Assembly: GCA_949358305.1 (NCBI GenBank)
Contig: OX442314.1
Coordinates: 13,013,060 to 13,077,059, forward strand
DNA: 64,000 nt
Reading direction: 5' to 3'
DNA from: Strigamia acuminata
Taxonomy: Eukaryota > Arthropoda > Chilopoda > Geophilomorpha > Linotaeniidae
This document shows, in pieces, positions 34,065 through 44,887 of this stretch (position 1 is its first letter; each line of letters begins with the position of its first letter). Below the pieces are notes generated by a model. That model was not told the DNA's origin and searched no databases. It was given only the letters and a program-made list of their open reading frames with translations. Position numbers and translations under genes: made by a program.

Positions 34065-37000
34065 TTAATTTCTAACATCATTATCATAATCAGTATGCTT
34101 AGCAATAAAATCTATATAATTCTCCACCTTCGTATAAAACCCATACGTGCCCGGTCTCGCGCATCCCTCGCCCCAGCTCACAATTCCCGCGAGATAAGCT
34201 ACATCATCCACATACATTTCAAACGGCCCACCACTATCCCCTTGACACGAGTCACCCACAGCCTGCTCATACCCAGCGCAAAACATATTCTCAGTAACAT
34301 GCTGTTTCGTGCTCTCCTTACACAAATTATAATCAACGAGAGGAAGTCGAACTTGATGCAAAAACTTGGGTTGAAGCCCATCCTCCTCCAGCCTGCCCCA
34401 TCCACTCACAGTGCCGGAAAAATGTGCAGCCTGCGCAACTCGGGCTCGGCGCGCATTATAAAACGACGCAACGAATCCCTCTGGTGGCAGACAAATCGGA
34501 ATAATCGTATGGCTGAATGGGACTCGTTCGGACAAACGTACCAATGCGATATCATTATCAAACGACCTCAAATTCGTGTCAAAATCCGGATGGAGAATCA
34601 TTTTATTAAGAGTGAGAACTTTCTCTTCCGATTCTGCCTCGGTTCGGTCGTATTTGCCCAATTTTGCCTTCAAACCCGCGAGATCTCTCTCGTTTTTAAC
34701 CCAAAAGAAACAATGGGCGGCCGAAGCGACCCATCTGTGATTGATTAAGTTGCCTGCGCAGAGAAATTTCTCGTTGTCGTTGATCAGGTTAACGAATATG
34801 ACGATCCAAGGATGGGACCCCTTTGGCGCCATGTGTCCTCCGACGAGTTTTCCACGAGTTTGACCGCTCGTCACTTCCGGAATCGATGCAGGAATTCTCG
34901 CACGTCCGCACAACTCGTCGATGTTGCCGTCGGTGGGGATAAAGACGGATCGTTCGACTCTGCAATGGGTGGTTGCGTCTTCGGCTCGGCAAACGTAATC
35001 GCCGGTCGTTTTGTTAGTACGGCGGACCAAGAGTGCCGAATTGGCTAAAAGAATGTGATCGTCGTCGTTGAGCACCTGCTGGCCTTTTCTGAACCATGAC
35101 AAAATGGCGCCGCGCACTCGACAAAGCAAAAGAGTGTAATGGGTCGATAATACCTAAAATGGATGAACATTGTGTTGAAACTCAAAGAAAATAATATAAT
35201 AAATGAATAAAAATTGTTTTACGTGGACAGATGGTGGTGGGTCGAATCTGAGATTGCATTCTCTCGGTAGGATGAGACGAACAGAATGATATTGGACCTT
35301 GTGTTCTTCAGCAGACCCAAATGCAATGCATGTGTAAAGTCCCTCCGTTGCCGAACTCATGCTTCCGATACTTAGCGTGCCGTTAATCAGTATCGACAGG
35401 GTTGGGATGTTGATTTTGCCGAATACCAACACTTGTTGATCCTTCATCCACAAGCCGTTTGGCCACAATTTGACATCACGTACGCACGGTAATTTGATGC
35501 TGGTGCCCATAGGGACGAACTTTTGTTCTTCTTCTTGGATACCAAATTGCGATGTATTTGCAACTTTGGGGCATGAAATTTGCGGCTGGTTCGGTCGAGG
35601 TGGTAAGGGGACTGTTATAGTAAGACAAGCGGGGGCTTCTCCAAACCAATTACCTAAAGAATAAACAAAATGAGAATAAATCCGCCAGGGCCGGATTAAG
35701 GCTTGGGGCCCGAAGAAATTACGACTGGGGGATCCATACACTTTTATAAATTATATCTTCACAATATTTTCAAGCAAAGAAATGCATTTCCAGGAGGAAA
35801 AATGCATTTTTACGAGAAAGAAATTCATTTTGAGAGAAGAAATTGCATCGTTGTTTACATTTTTTGATGAAATAATGCATTTTTTTGGTGAAATAATGCA
35901 TTTTCATGTTAAGAAACGGTATTTTCAGACAAAAATAATTTTTTTGAACATAATCAAGCCTTTTTATATGGAAAAACGCATTTTTGTGTGTGTATCAGGG
36001 GCCCTTTGGCGTCCCCCTTAATCGAACCCTAAAGTCCACCTCCGAATGTGATAATATTTACCATTATCTTCGCACTTCAAATTTCCCATTAAGGTCTTGC
36101 CGGGGTCACAACCCAGCGGGAGATTGTCTCCTACAGAGTACATGGCTTGAGATCGAAGAAGTCGCACAGTTGATGGTAGGTTCGGTTGAACGCAGCCCTT
36201 GGAACAGTAAGTGGAATTTCTCCATTTGCCACCTATCTCGCAATGTAGATGAGGTGGGCCATGAAGCGATGAGAAGCCAGGTGCACATTCTACGTTTATC
36301 CGAGTCCCTACTGAGAATAATTTTGTTTCTTCAACATAAGAAGAAGTTAAAATAGAACTAGAACTAGTTGTGTATTCGGGCCGGATTTGCAAGTTGTAAA
36401 AAATGGCTAAATCTTGAACGTCACAAGCTGTAATCAAATATACAGATACAAATAAACAAAACTGATATAAAAATAGTAATAAAAAAAAAGTAATCCATAC
36501 CATCTACTAATTGGCAAATAAATCTGTAGCCCCAATGGCATTGGGTAGTTACCCACTTAGTTTGCACGTGGGCAGCTAACAACACACAATCTTCATTGTC
36601 TGCACCACTGGGCTCTTTGGGTGCCCAATATGAGAAATTGCCCAATGGCGAGTAGTCCATAAAAACCCATTTATTATCTTCGATTTCACGAATTCCAGCC
36701 CAGTAACTGTTGTATCTGCATGATGGAAGAAGAAAATGTTGAGATAATTTGAAATAAGTTACACAATAAGTGTTGCAGTAATATCACATATAACTAAAAT
36801 TTTTATCGCAGGTTTTAGTAACAACCCAACCCGCTATGAATGACTGGCCGCCATTTACTGGTTGATACTAAAACCCGCGCTCGGAATTTAATGGAAACAA
36901 TTGTTCCCAATAGTTTGTTGCTGTTACCATAGGAACTTACAAGTTAGTAAATAAACAGTTTGGTCATTGTCGTATACTGGGGGACGGGGGGGAGCAAATG

Positions 37001-38175
37001 TACCTTTCCTTGACCATTTTTTACTGGGACGCCACCTGAGCAGCTAACAGAGGGACATTATCAAATGGGCCCCAGAATTTTCGGGGCCCCATTTTTGTTG
37101 TTCAATAAAAATGATGAAATAAAATCAAAATTTTGCGAATTTGCAGAGGTGAATCAGTTTATGTGCACATTTGGCATGGGCACTCACCTGAGGCCCCAAA
37201 TTTTACTATAGGGGGCCCCATTTTAGTTGGTCAGATTACCTAAGATAGAAAAATTAAATAAAACAAAAAATTTTATGCATATTTTCGTCTACGTGTAGAA
37301 AAAAAAAATTGGGGTCCCTATTTCGTGCCAGGGCCATTGTGGATCTTATCCACCGTTTCCTGGGCCCAGGGACGGGGCCCCTATATAATGCGCCATTAGC
37401 GACGGGATAGTCTGTGCACTGAACAAGGCTGAATCGTGGGTACTGATTGAATCTGTTTACATGTTAAAGTTACTATAGGTTTTAGCTATTTTAAGAGATC
37501 GAGATTGGTGTAAAATTGTAAACAAGCAAAAAAATTGTGACAACCGAAAACAAATTTTATCATCATTATTAATTGTTATTTCAATTTGCTCGTTTTATCT
37601 CCAGACATTTTAGGCGTAAATCCTTTTTCGATAACTCAAGGTTACGTACATATAAATTTGTCCAGTTTTTTTCCCTTTTTTTATTTTAGAAAATCTTGTG
37701 CCATATGATAAGTGCAATGGGTAAACAACTGATAAAAATAGGTGGTGTGATATTATTTTTAACAAAATTTGTCCGATTACCTTCCACCGTGTACTAAATC
37801 CTTGATGAACTGTTGAGTAGCAAAATCCTTGGGCATTGCCAGATGACCACCTTGTCGTTTGCATTTTTCTTCGGCAGAATAAAAAGACAAAACGCTATTT
37901 TCAACCCAAATGCAGGTGTTCCTAAACCTTCTCATCTCAGGATCTGGACATATTTCCAAATGTTGAGCTGCTGAAATGCAAAAATAAATGTAAAATCTTG
38001 CAATACGCAGTTGAAAATCGTTTCATAATTCAGATTTATCTCAAAGTTTTTTGTTTTTCAATCAGATTTCAAACAACAGCATCTATATCTTTGAAAAACA
38101 AAATACAATCTTACCTGCTGTAGTTGTGGCTGAAAGACATGATACAATGGTAACTATTGGCAACCAGAAATTCAT
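34065..38175 (-). CDS. Secreted multidomain serine protease: C-type lectin, 2 sushi, 2 Ig-like, trypsin
   Basis: Six exons, 38175-38115, 37970-37781, 36715-36501, 36427-36062, 35653-35223 and 35153-34065, give 783 aa with consistent phases. Order: signal peptide (1-20); C-type lectin-like domain (about 25-155, ending HWGYRFICQ); two CCP/sushi modules (about 157-285, closing CEDNGNWFGEAPAC across a splice); two Ig-like domains (about 300-510); trypsin domain from about 524. The catalytic triad is present (SAAHC, NDIAL, GDSGGP), with Asp six residues before the active Ser, predicting cleavage after Arg/Lys. Activation would occur at GK-LVGG, an atypical Leu start. The design recalls arthropod clotting or prophenoloxidase-type proteases that sense sugars, but I know no exact homologue. 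A start 90 nt upstream (38265) is open but would bury the signal peptide. Confidence 0.85.
35686..36030. mobile_element. Non-autonomous element filling a protease intron
   Basis: The 408 bp intron 35654-36061 is mostly one element whose ends, CAGGGCCGGATTAAGG and the complement AGGGTTCGATTAAGGG, form imperfect inverted repeats. Its interior is a degenerate array of AAATGCATTTTT-like words. The CAGGG end suggests a hAT-type element, but I found no clear 8 bp duplication. Confidence 0.5.
36716..37780. repeat. Long protease intron with GGGGCCCC-type repeats
   Basis: This 1,065 bp intron splits the lectin domain. Between about 37030 and 37395 it holds several related copies of CCCC-A-ATTTT-GGGGCCCCATTTT blocks, probably nested transposon remnants. 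Similar GGGGCCCCATT text occurs at about 42594-42610. No coding sequence seen. Confidence 0.45.
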
Positions 38176-38726
38176 AATTTGCAGTGAAAATTTAAGGAAA
38201 GAAATATCTAGATTTAAGAAAATGGACTCGGATTGATAAGAATCTTGGATCAAATTACGTATCATCTGTCATTTTAAGTAAAATTTAAGTAAAACAATCT
38301 CTTATTTTGCTTAATTCGTGGGATTAGCGAATTTAAATGAACAATTCAAACAAAACTTGTGTGTAAAATAATCAAATTTTTATGTCATGTGAAGGAATTT
38401 TGATTAAAACGACAATTTATACAGGACACGACGATCTTTGACCTCGATGAAAGAAGACGTACATTTCCAAGAAAATACTTGTTTTTTTTTTTCTTTAATT
38501 ATTTATATCATTTTATGTTGAAAAGTTTTACTTTTATATTGACTTTTATTACCACATTAATAAAAATTATGATGTAATTTTATCGTAATTCTCGCGTTTA
38601 TGCAAATCGTGCTTGAGTAATGTGGTTAAATCTGATTACATTTCCCGTAATGCAGTAAGTGCGCACATTTTTTTTGTTATCTATCTAAATAGTTGATAAA
38701 ACACCCCACATATTCAAAATCGAGAT
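38176..38726. promoter_or_regulatory. Divergent intergenic region, protease and repeat membrane protein
   Basis: This 551 bp AT-rich spacer separates two genes transcribed away from each other and must hold both promoters. I see no recognisable element beyond AT-rich tracts. Confidence 0.35.
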
Positions 38727-40762
38727 ATGAGATTAACTCGGATTAACCTGATGGTGATAATCGGGTGTTTGATTCATCTAAAAGGTAACGTTTGTAATAA
38801 TTGGATTGATATTGTAAAAGTTATCGCATTTTTTAATTTTTCTAGGAAATTTCCAAGATGAAATCAAAAGCTTTGAGTTGAAAAATGGAGTGATAGGGTT
38901 CCCGGGAAAGCGCGAATATGAATATTCACCAATAAGAACACCGAGAGCAGCGAACCTGGACTTGTTATCGTCCGTCCGACCATGGACTTCGACTTTTACC
39001 CAAAAGTTGACGTCATTTGGAAAACGAATAAGTACAATTTCCGATTCAAAATCAGATAAAAACTTGATATCGAATTCCGATTTGATGTACGCAAACAGAG
39101 AAGTGGTATGAGACAAACGAAATAATTTCAAAATCAAGAAATTTTATAATAAATTTTAAATTTGCATAAATTACTGTAAATAATAAAAGTATTTCAAATA
39201 TTTTTATTTCAGAGACCTCGAGATTTGTCTAAGGCTGATTTACACAAAAACGATAAAATATATCTGGAATCGAATGAACAGGAATCGACTGAACTGGAAA
39301 CAACAGAGGCGGAAACGGAATCAGCTGTACAATCTTTAGCTTTAGAGACCTCCACGAATAAACATCAAACTTTAACTGAAAATCCAATAACAGTCATAGA
39401 ACCGGAAAAAAGAACGAATGCAAAAACCATAGCCAATAAAATTCCCCAGAATAGCCATCAAACTACAAGTCAAAATCCAACTGCGACTATACCAGAACGC
39501 GAACCAACCGAACTGAAAAAGAGAAAACTGGAAGGTACAACAAAACTGGAAGAGAAGGAACTGGAAAAAACAACAAAAGTGGAGAAAACAACAAAACTGG
39601 AAAAAACAACAGAATTGGAGAAAACAACAGAACTGGAAAAAACAACAGAACTGGAAAAAACAACAGAACTGGAGAAAACAACAGAACTGGAAAAAACAAC
39701 TGAACTGGAAAAAACAACAGAACTGGAGAAAACAACCGAACTTGAAAAATCAACAGAACCTGAAAAATCAACAGAACCTGAAAAAACTACAGAACTGGAA
39801 AAGATCGAATTGTTGACAACAAAACTGGAAAATACAACAGTTGTTTCATCTTTAGTCACAAAATCCTCCCTGGATGACCATCAAACTTCAATTGAAAATC
39901 TAACACTAAAAAATACGAGAAACAGCACCGAATTCCATATTGAAATTCAACCTCGAACTGACGGCCGGATACCAAGAAAAACATACAATCAACCCACAAC
40001 CAACCTCTCAACGTTATCAACACTTCAACTTGAATATCCCATACATCCCACGAACTATTCAGTAAGAACAAGTGTAAAAAAAAAATAAAATAAAACCAAT
40101 TTTACCACGATCAGTATTCACATAAAAATCTCTCCATTTACAGTTAATCGCACCTCCGAATCCAGTTGATGGCGGTCAAGAACCATTTCCACCCCAGGAA
40201 ATTGCTAATAAAACATCTACAGGAAAGATAACGAATCCAATACATCACGATTTAGTAGGTCCAATTTTGTCAGCTATCTTAAGCGTCTCAACCCCGATTC
40301 CGACTAACAGTGATGAAAAAACGCTCGAAAAAATGGTCACGAGAGAGATAAACACTGATGCTGGGACTTTCTCCAACTTATCGCATACCTTTGCGTATGA
40401 CTCGTTATCTACCGTTTCTGACGAAATGTTAGCTAGTGATGATGACTCAAGAAACTCAACCAACAATGATAATGGACCCACAATCGAGCCAACACTGAGA
40501 CCGAGTAAAAACAAATTATAATTTATCAATGAACGAATATTTTATTTGCATTTTTTAATTTTTTTTTTTAGATATTAAAATGTATGGGCACATTCTACCC
40601 GAAGAAAGTTTCATTATATTAACAGCTGGCTGTGTAGCACCTGTCATATTAGTGACATTAATCCTTATTGTGCTGGGATGTAAAAGAAAGAGAGAAGAAA
40701 GGCAAAGGCAGATTCAAATGCAACAACAAGTCAATCAGTCATTGGAGCGCCGTTACTCTTAA
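38727..40762 (+). CDS. Unrecognised type I membrane protein with EKTTEL tandem repeats
   Basis: Five exons, 38727-38784, 38846-39105, 39213-40061, 40144-40504 and 40572-40762, join in phase to 572 aa. The protein has a signal peptide (MRLTRINLMVIIGCLI), a Thr/Glu/Lys-rich ectodomain with a dozen or more six-residue repeats (EKTTEL and variants EKSTEP, EKTTKL) at roughly 215-310, a Ser/Thr/Pro-rich stretch with sequons, then one membrane span (about 522-545, CVAPVILVTLILIVLGC) and a basic Gln-rich tail ending LERRYS. It looks like a mucin-like or highly charged stalk on the cell surface; no domain is recognised. The ORF ending at 40521 is read through only if the GTAAAA donor at 40505 is ignored; splicing there joins the membrane span in frame. 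Confidence 0.65.
39555..39805 (+). repeat. 18 bp coding minisatellite (EKTTEL unit)
   Basis: Tandem 18-mers of the form CTGGAAAAAACAACAGAA with a few synonymous and non-synonymous variants. The antisense frames are also open because of this repeat. Confidence 0.85.
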
Positions 40763-41161
40763 CCCTAAAGTTGAATTTTGATCTATTAATCATTTGTTTG
40801 TATTTATACTGAGAAAAAAAACGTTTTAATTGTAATTAGAAAAAAAATAAAATAATCATTTATCAGAAACATGTTTTCGTTTCCGTGCATTTTAAACAAA
40901 TCACGTTGTGAAAAATCAAATTCCATCAAGGCCTATTCAGATAGAGCTGGATCGAGCTGGTTGCTAAGCACGCCTTTCCTTGACGACAAATCACGTAACA
41001 CATGTCGACCAATGATAAACGAGCAAACTAAGCCCGTTTTTTTCGTAGTTTCATTTCAATTGTCTAGTCGCACTCCACTTGATTCATCATTTATTACGGT
41101 GGCTTCGAGAATAGTCAGCGCTAGTGTAATACGTTTGCACGACTTGAACTTACGGGAACGT
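40763..41161. other. Spacer and probable promoter of the LC3-like gene
   Basis: It contains a likely poly(A) signal for the upstream gene (AATAAA near 40848) and a GC-richer stretch (40930-41060) where a promoter could lie. GTTGCTAAGCAC at about 40960 is one base short of an X-box. No gene seen. Confidence 0.3.
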
Positions 41162-42897
41162 ATGAAAATCACAATGACGCCCGACAACAACCACAACAAT
41201 GTTGGCAAAGTGAAACCTTTTAAGGAAAGGAAACCATTCAGTGAGTACAAGAAAAATATTTATTTAATTCAATTTAATTTAATTCACGACTTTCAAAAAC
41301 GTGGCCCCTCACTCTTCATTTATAATATTCCAATGCATGTTAAATATATAAATTTATTCATAAATATTGGGCTCTTTTAGTGAATTATTCTTTAAGGTTT
41401 CGTTTTTTATTTGCTTTCAGCTACAAGGAAAGAAGAAGTTGAAGGAATTCGAGCAAAATTTCCTACAAAAATCCCGGTAAGTGCACAATACACTTAAAAA
41501 AGACAACGAAATGAGTCTTTTTCATCGCTGGGAGTGGTGGGCTTTTGCGATATATTTTCTTGTCTGGGACTAAGGTTTAAACAGTCCAGTTGGCGCCCAA
41601 CATTAGTCACCTTTGCGAATGGTGTTTGTCCTGTTCGGTGCATGTACTATGAATTAGATGAGCACATTTCTTTATCTGACAAAAACAACCTACGCTATCG
41701 CGGATTGGCCGTCTACATTTAATTGTGCCAGATGATGAGATAAGATTAATCATGCAGCTCGAAATTTTTTTAAAAATGAATTAAAATCGTCAACAACTTT
41801 TAAAAATTAATTTAAAATTAAAGTTTATATATTAATACTCATTTTTCGTATTATTTTCACAGGTAATCGTGGAGAAATATTCCAGAGAATCGCATCTTCC
41901 TACACTGGATAAAATGAAATTCCTAGTCCCCGAAGAGGTGACCATGTCCCAGTTTGTCACAATAATCAGGTAATTGATTTATTTACGTATAAATAACGTT
42001 TTTTAACATTAGGGCTGATTATATGAATGAAAACCCATTTCCTCACCTTTTTTTACCCCTTTAATTTCACTTATTTTCCTTAAAATTGTGGAATTTTGTA
42101 ATTTTGACATTAAATCAATTTTAGTTATGTGTTATGTCGCTCGGAAATAATCTGATTAAAATCAACTTTCACCTTCGATTGTTTCTGCTTAAAATCATGG
42201 AAAATCCACTTCTGCTTATCTAAATAAGATCCTGGAGTAAAATTTTATATTTCAGAGATTTGCTAAGGTCATGAATAAATTTTCCCCCGCCTCCCGAAAC
42301 TTGTCACAATTATCTATCTATCGCTAATATTAATCAAAAGTCACTGCCTGGTGTTTGATCCTTGAGCTTATTTCGCATTTCCAAGTCTGCATTCTATATT
42401 TAGACTTTACTCACGCATCCGAATTAACCAATTAGTTAGCATAACTATCCCGTTTAACCTCTAAAATGAAAATAAAAACTGTAGCAATACAAAAAAGATA
42501 ACAATTTATTGAAAATAAGGCCAAGGTTATAAATCCCAAGTTATCGCTGGATAAAAATGCGCAATCGGAGTCCCATTTGTGGGCCATGGATCGTGGGGCC
42601 CCATTCGTTCACCCTGGGGACCGTTTTTGTGATTTTTCGACGAGAAATTGAAATTTAATTTGAAAATTGTGCATATTTTACAGAAATCGAATGTTTTTGC
42701 ATCAAAATCAGGCGTTTTACCTGGTTATCAATAACAAAAGCATGGTATGCATGTCCAGGACACTGTCTGAGATTTACCATGACAACAGAGACGACGATGG
42801 GTTTCTCTATGTCACGTATGCGTCGCAGGAAGTGTTCGGTTCGGACATGGTAAATTTGACTTTTTTTTTTAATTTTTTTTTTTTAAAAAATGATTAG
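41162..42897 (+). CDS. LC3/ATG8-family autophagy modifier
   Basis: Ubiquitin-like protein conjugated to phosphatidylethanolamine on autophagosomes after ATG4 trims it at a C-terminal glycine. Exons 41162-41240, 41421-41476, 41863-41969 and 42684-42897 join in phase. Family motifs run in order: KPFKERKPF, FPTKIPVIVEKY, LPTLDKMKFLVPEEVTMSQF, NQAFYLVINNKSM, DDDGFLYVTYASQEVFG. The divergence from canonical LC3A/B (long Asn-rich start, CMSRTLSEIY) suggests an LC3C-like or lineage-specific paralogue. The conserved FG is followed by SDM, then a GTAAAT donor; read-through gives an odd Phe-rich tail ending at 42897, so a further exon is possible though I could not find one. Start may be 41162 or 41174. 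Confidence 0.85.
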
Positions 42898-43908
42898 TGA
42901 GAAAAAAATTGTTTACTGCTGAAACCGCCCAAAACTATCTTTTTTTAAAATGGTTTAAACTCCACAAGAGACAAATCATAGTTCACAGCCACATATTGGT
43001 AGACACCTTAGCAACAAGCGGCAATCTTAAGCATAAATTGATAATTAATTTAAAAATATAAAATTTCAATTAAGAAATTAATTCTTAGACGTTTAGTCAC
43101 AATATATGCAAGCCAAGACGTATAAATTTAATTTTTATTAATTTTTTTTAATTAAGTGAAAAGTATAGGATTAATTTGTAGTTTTATAATTTCAATAACA
43201 CAAATTTCAAAGTCTATTGAGTTTATTCAACCTGGTAACAGTCAAAGTTCGTTTGTTTTTCACAATGCAGAAACATTATCGTTCTTAGTCGAGTTTCCTC
43301 AGGAACCTTTGATTTCTGAATCAAAATTATCTTCTTTATTTAAAAAAAAAATTTTAATTAAATTAATTTTATCTATTCAAAAGTCCTCTTGATACACTAA
43401 ACTTTCCACTAAATTTTCCACTAGTTTTCTCAAAGAAATTTTTTTTTTATTTTTTTCTCTCCAGATAAAGACATCAGGAAACCAAAGCAGGTGATGGGAT
43501 GATGTGATTGTTGTTTAACAAAGATGTCGTTGTTTTAATGTCTTCTGTGAAGATTGTGAATCACTAATGCGACGTTTGTAATTCACGGAACTGTGATAAT
43601 TGATGAAATACCACTCCCTATATTTACTAATCGTAACTGTGGAACTTCTCAATCCGTTTAATCAAGTGTATCGAACCGTCACGTAATCCAGCATTTTACT
43701 TTGGAGCATTTAAAAATTCCTACTACAAGTTATCCTCAAAAGAAATCCATTCGAAGTTGTTTAAGACGGTTTTTTCAATTTCTAATTTTTAATCTTTGAG
43801 TTTAAAAATATTCAAAATAACCAGAGATAAATCATGTTCTAATTATTTGTGTATTTCTTCCCTTTTTTTTTTACATTGTACGAAATAAAAGTGTATTAAC
43901 TAATTTTA
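42898..43908. other. Spacer, no gene supported
   Basis: Strongly AT-rich. An open frame at 43156-43392 reads like a signal peptide but starts with GTG and ends in low-complexity Lys/Phe, so I do not call it. TTAGCAAC at about 43006 is half an X-box. Otherwise nothing. Confidence 0.4.
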
Positions 43909-44615
43909 TTAGTCACTAGAATTAGCGATACTTCGTGCAGCCATCATTAAAGCGTCGTGGATTTCTTTCGCGTAACCAACTTGCGTGCGAACGGTATTTA
44001 GGTATTGGTTGTACGTAAGATTGTCCGCAATTATTGGAATATTTTCTGTTTTGCTCACCAAGAATGGTGAATATCTTTGACTGCAACTTGTGATGTTACA
44101 GCATTCTAATGTGGTTTTCTAGAGAAATGAAGGAAAAATTGATGTTTTTTGGACAGATTTAGAATTTTTTGCGGATTAATTTACCAAATGCAATTCAATT
44201 TGATCGCAAATTGCGTAGAATTCTTCTAGATGTTTGTCAAAACGTGGCATAGACGAATCATTTGTTTTCCTGAAATAAATTCACTTGATAAAATAAATAT
44301 ATTTTTTTTAAATAAATTCACGTCTAACGTACAATCCAGCATCCACAGTAGCATTTAGATAAATATTCTGGGCGGCAACTTTCATTGTATTCTGTTTAAA
44401 AAAAAATTAGTTAATGAAAACTTGACATTTAATTTACTTATTTATTTCGAACTTACCGCAACGGATTCCTTTAGCGGCCATAACAATGATTTAACCTTAG
44501 CAACATTATCTAATTTTTCTAATCCAATGTTTTGTGATTGTTGATTAACTCCCTGTTGTTGAGGAAGAACACACGGTTGTGTTTGCATCGACATACCTTG
44601 CATGGGTAACGCCAT
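43909..44615 (-). CDS. MED29: Mediator complex subunit 29 (Intersex)
   Basis: A tail-module subunit of the nuclear Mediator co-activator. Four exons, 44615-44457, 44391-44333, 44269-44185 and 44118-43909, give 170 aa; human MED29 is about 200. The Gln-rich start (MALPMQGMSMQTQ) is followed by LDNVAKVKSLLWPLKESVA, NTMKVAAQNIYLNATVDAG and RFDKHLEEFYAICDQIELHL, the conserved core. The second donor is GTACGT at 44332; the alternative 4 nt downstream breaks the frame. It is head to head with PAF1. Confidence 0.9.
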
Positions 44616-44887
44616 TTTGGATAATTAATAATTGGTTTCTTGCCTATATACAGAACAATCCTCGTATTAAAAATGCGTCATCCTGTCACTAGACGGTGTA
44701 AATAAACATGGCCGCGATCCAATCAGCAAAGAGAGGTTACCGTTTACATTATGGCACTTGATTAGCAACTGTTTATTACATTGTGAACGTTAATACGAAC
44801 GTTATACGTGTTCAAGTTACATTGTGACCATCTACGCAAATTCTGCTGAATTTTTTTTGTAAAATTGTTTGTTTGGATTCGGCTACG
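44616..44887. promoter_or_regulatory. Bidirectional promoter, MED29 and PAF1
   Basis: Only 272 bp separate the two start codons, so both promoters must be here. The stretch is less AT-rich than typical spacers (44690-44830) and contains paired ACGTT words. No TATA box is obvious. Confidence 0.6.

Noticed and set aside
39470-39859. Long antisense open frames (Ser/Val-rich and Leu/Phe/Pro-rich) opposite the EKTTEL repeat
   Set aside because: They are open only because an 18 bp repeat has no stops in those frames; no splice or start context supports them.
42960-43020. TTAGCAAC half-site as an X-box
   Set aside because: The other half does not fit and no gene starts nearby.
43156-43392. Signal-peptide-like ORF in the LC3-MED29 spacer
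   Set aside because: It has no ATG (GTG only) and decays into low-complexity sequence; no splice partners.
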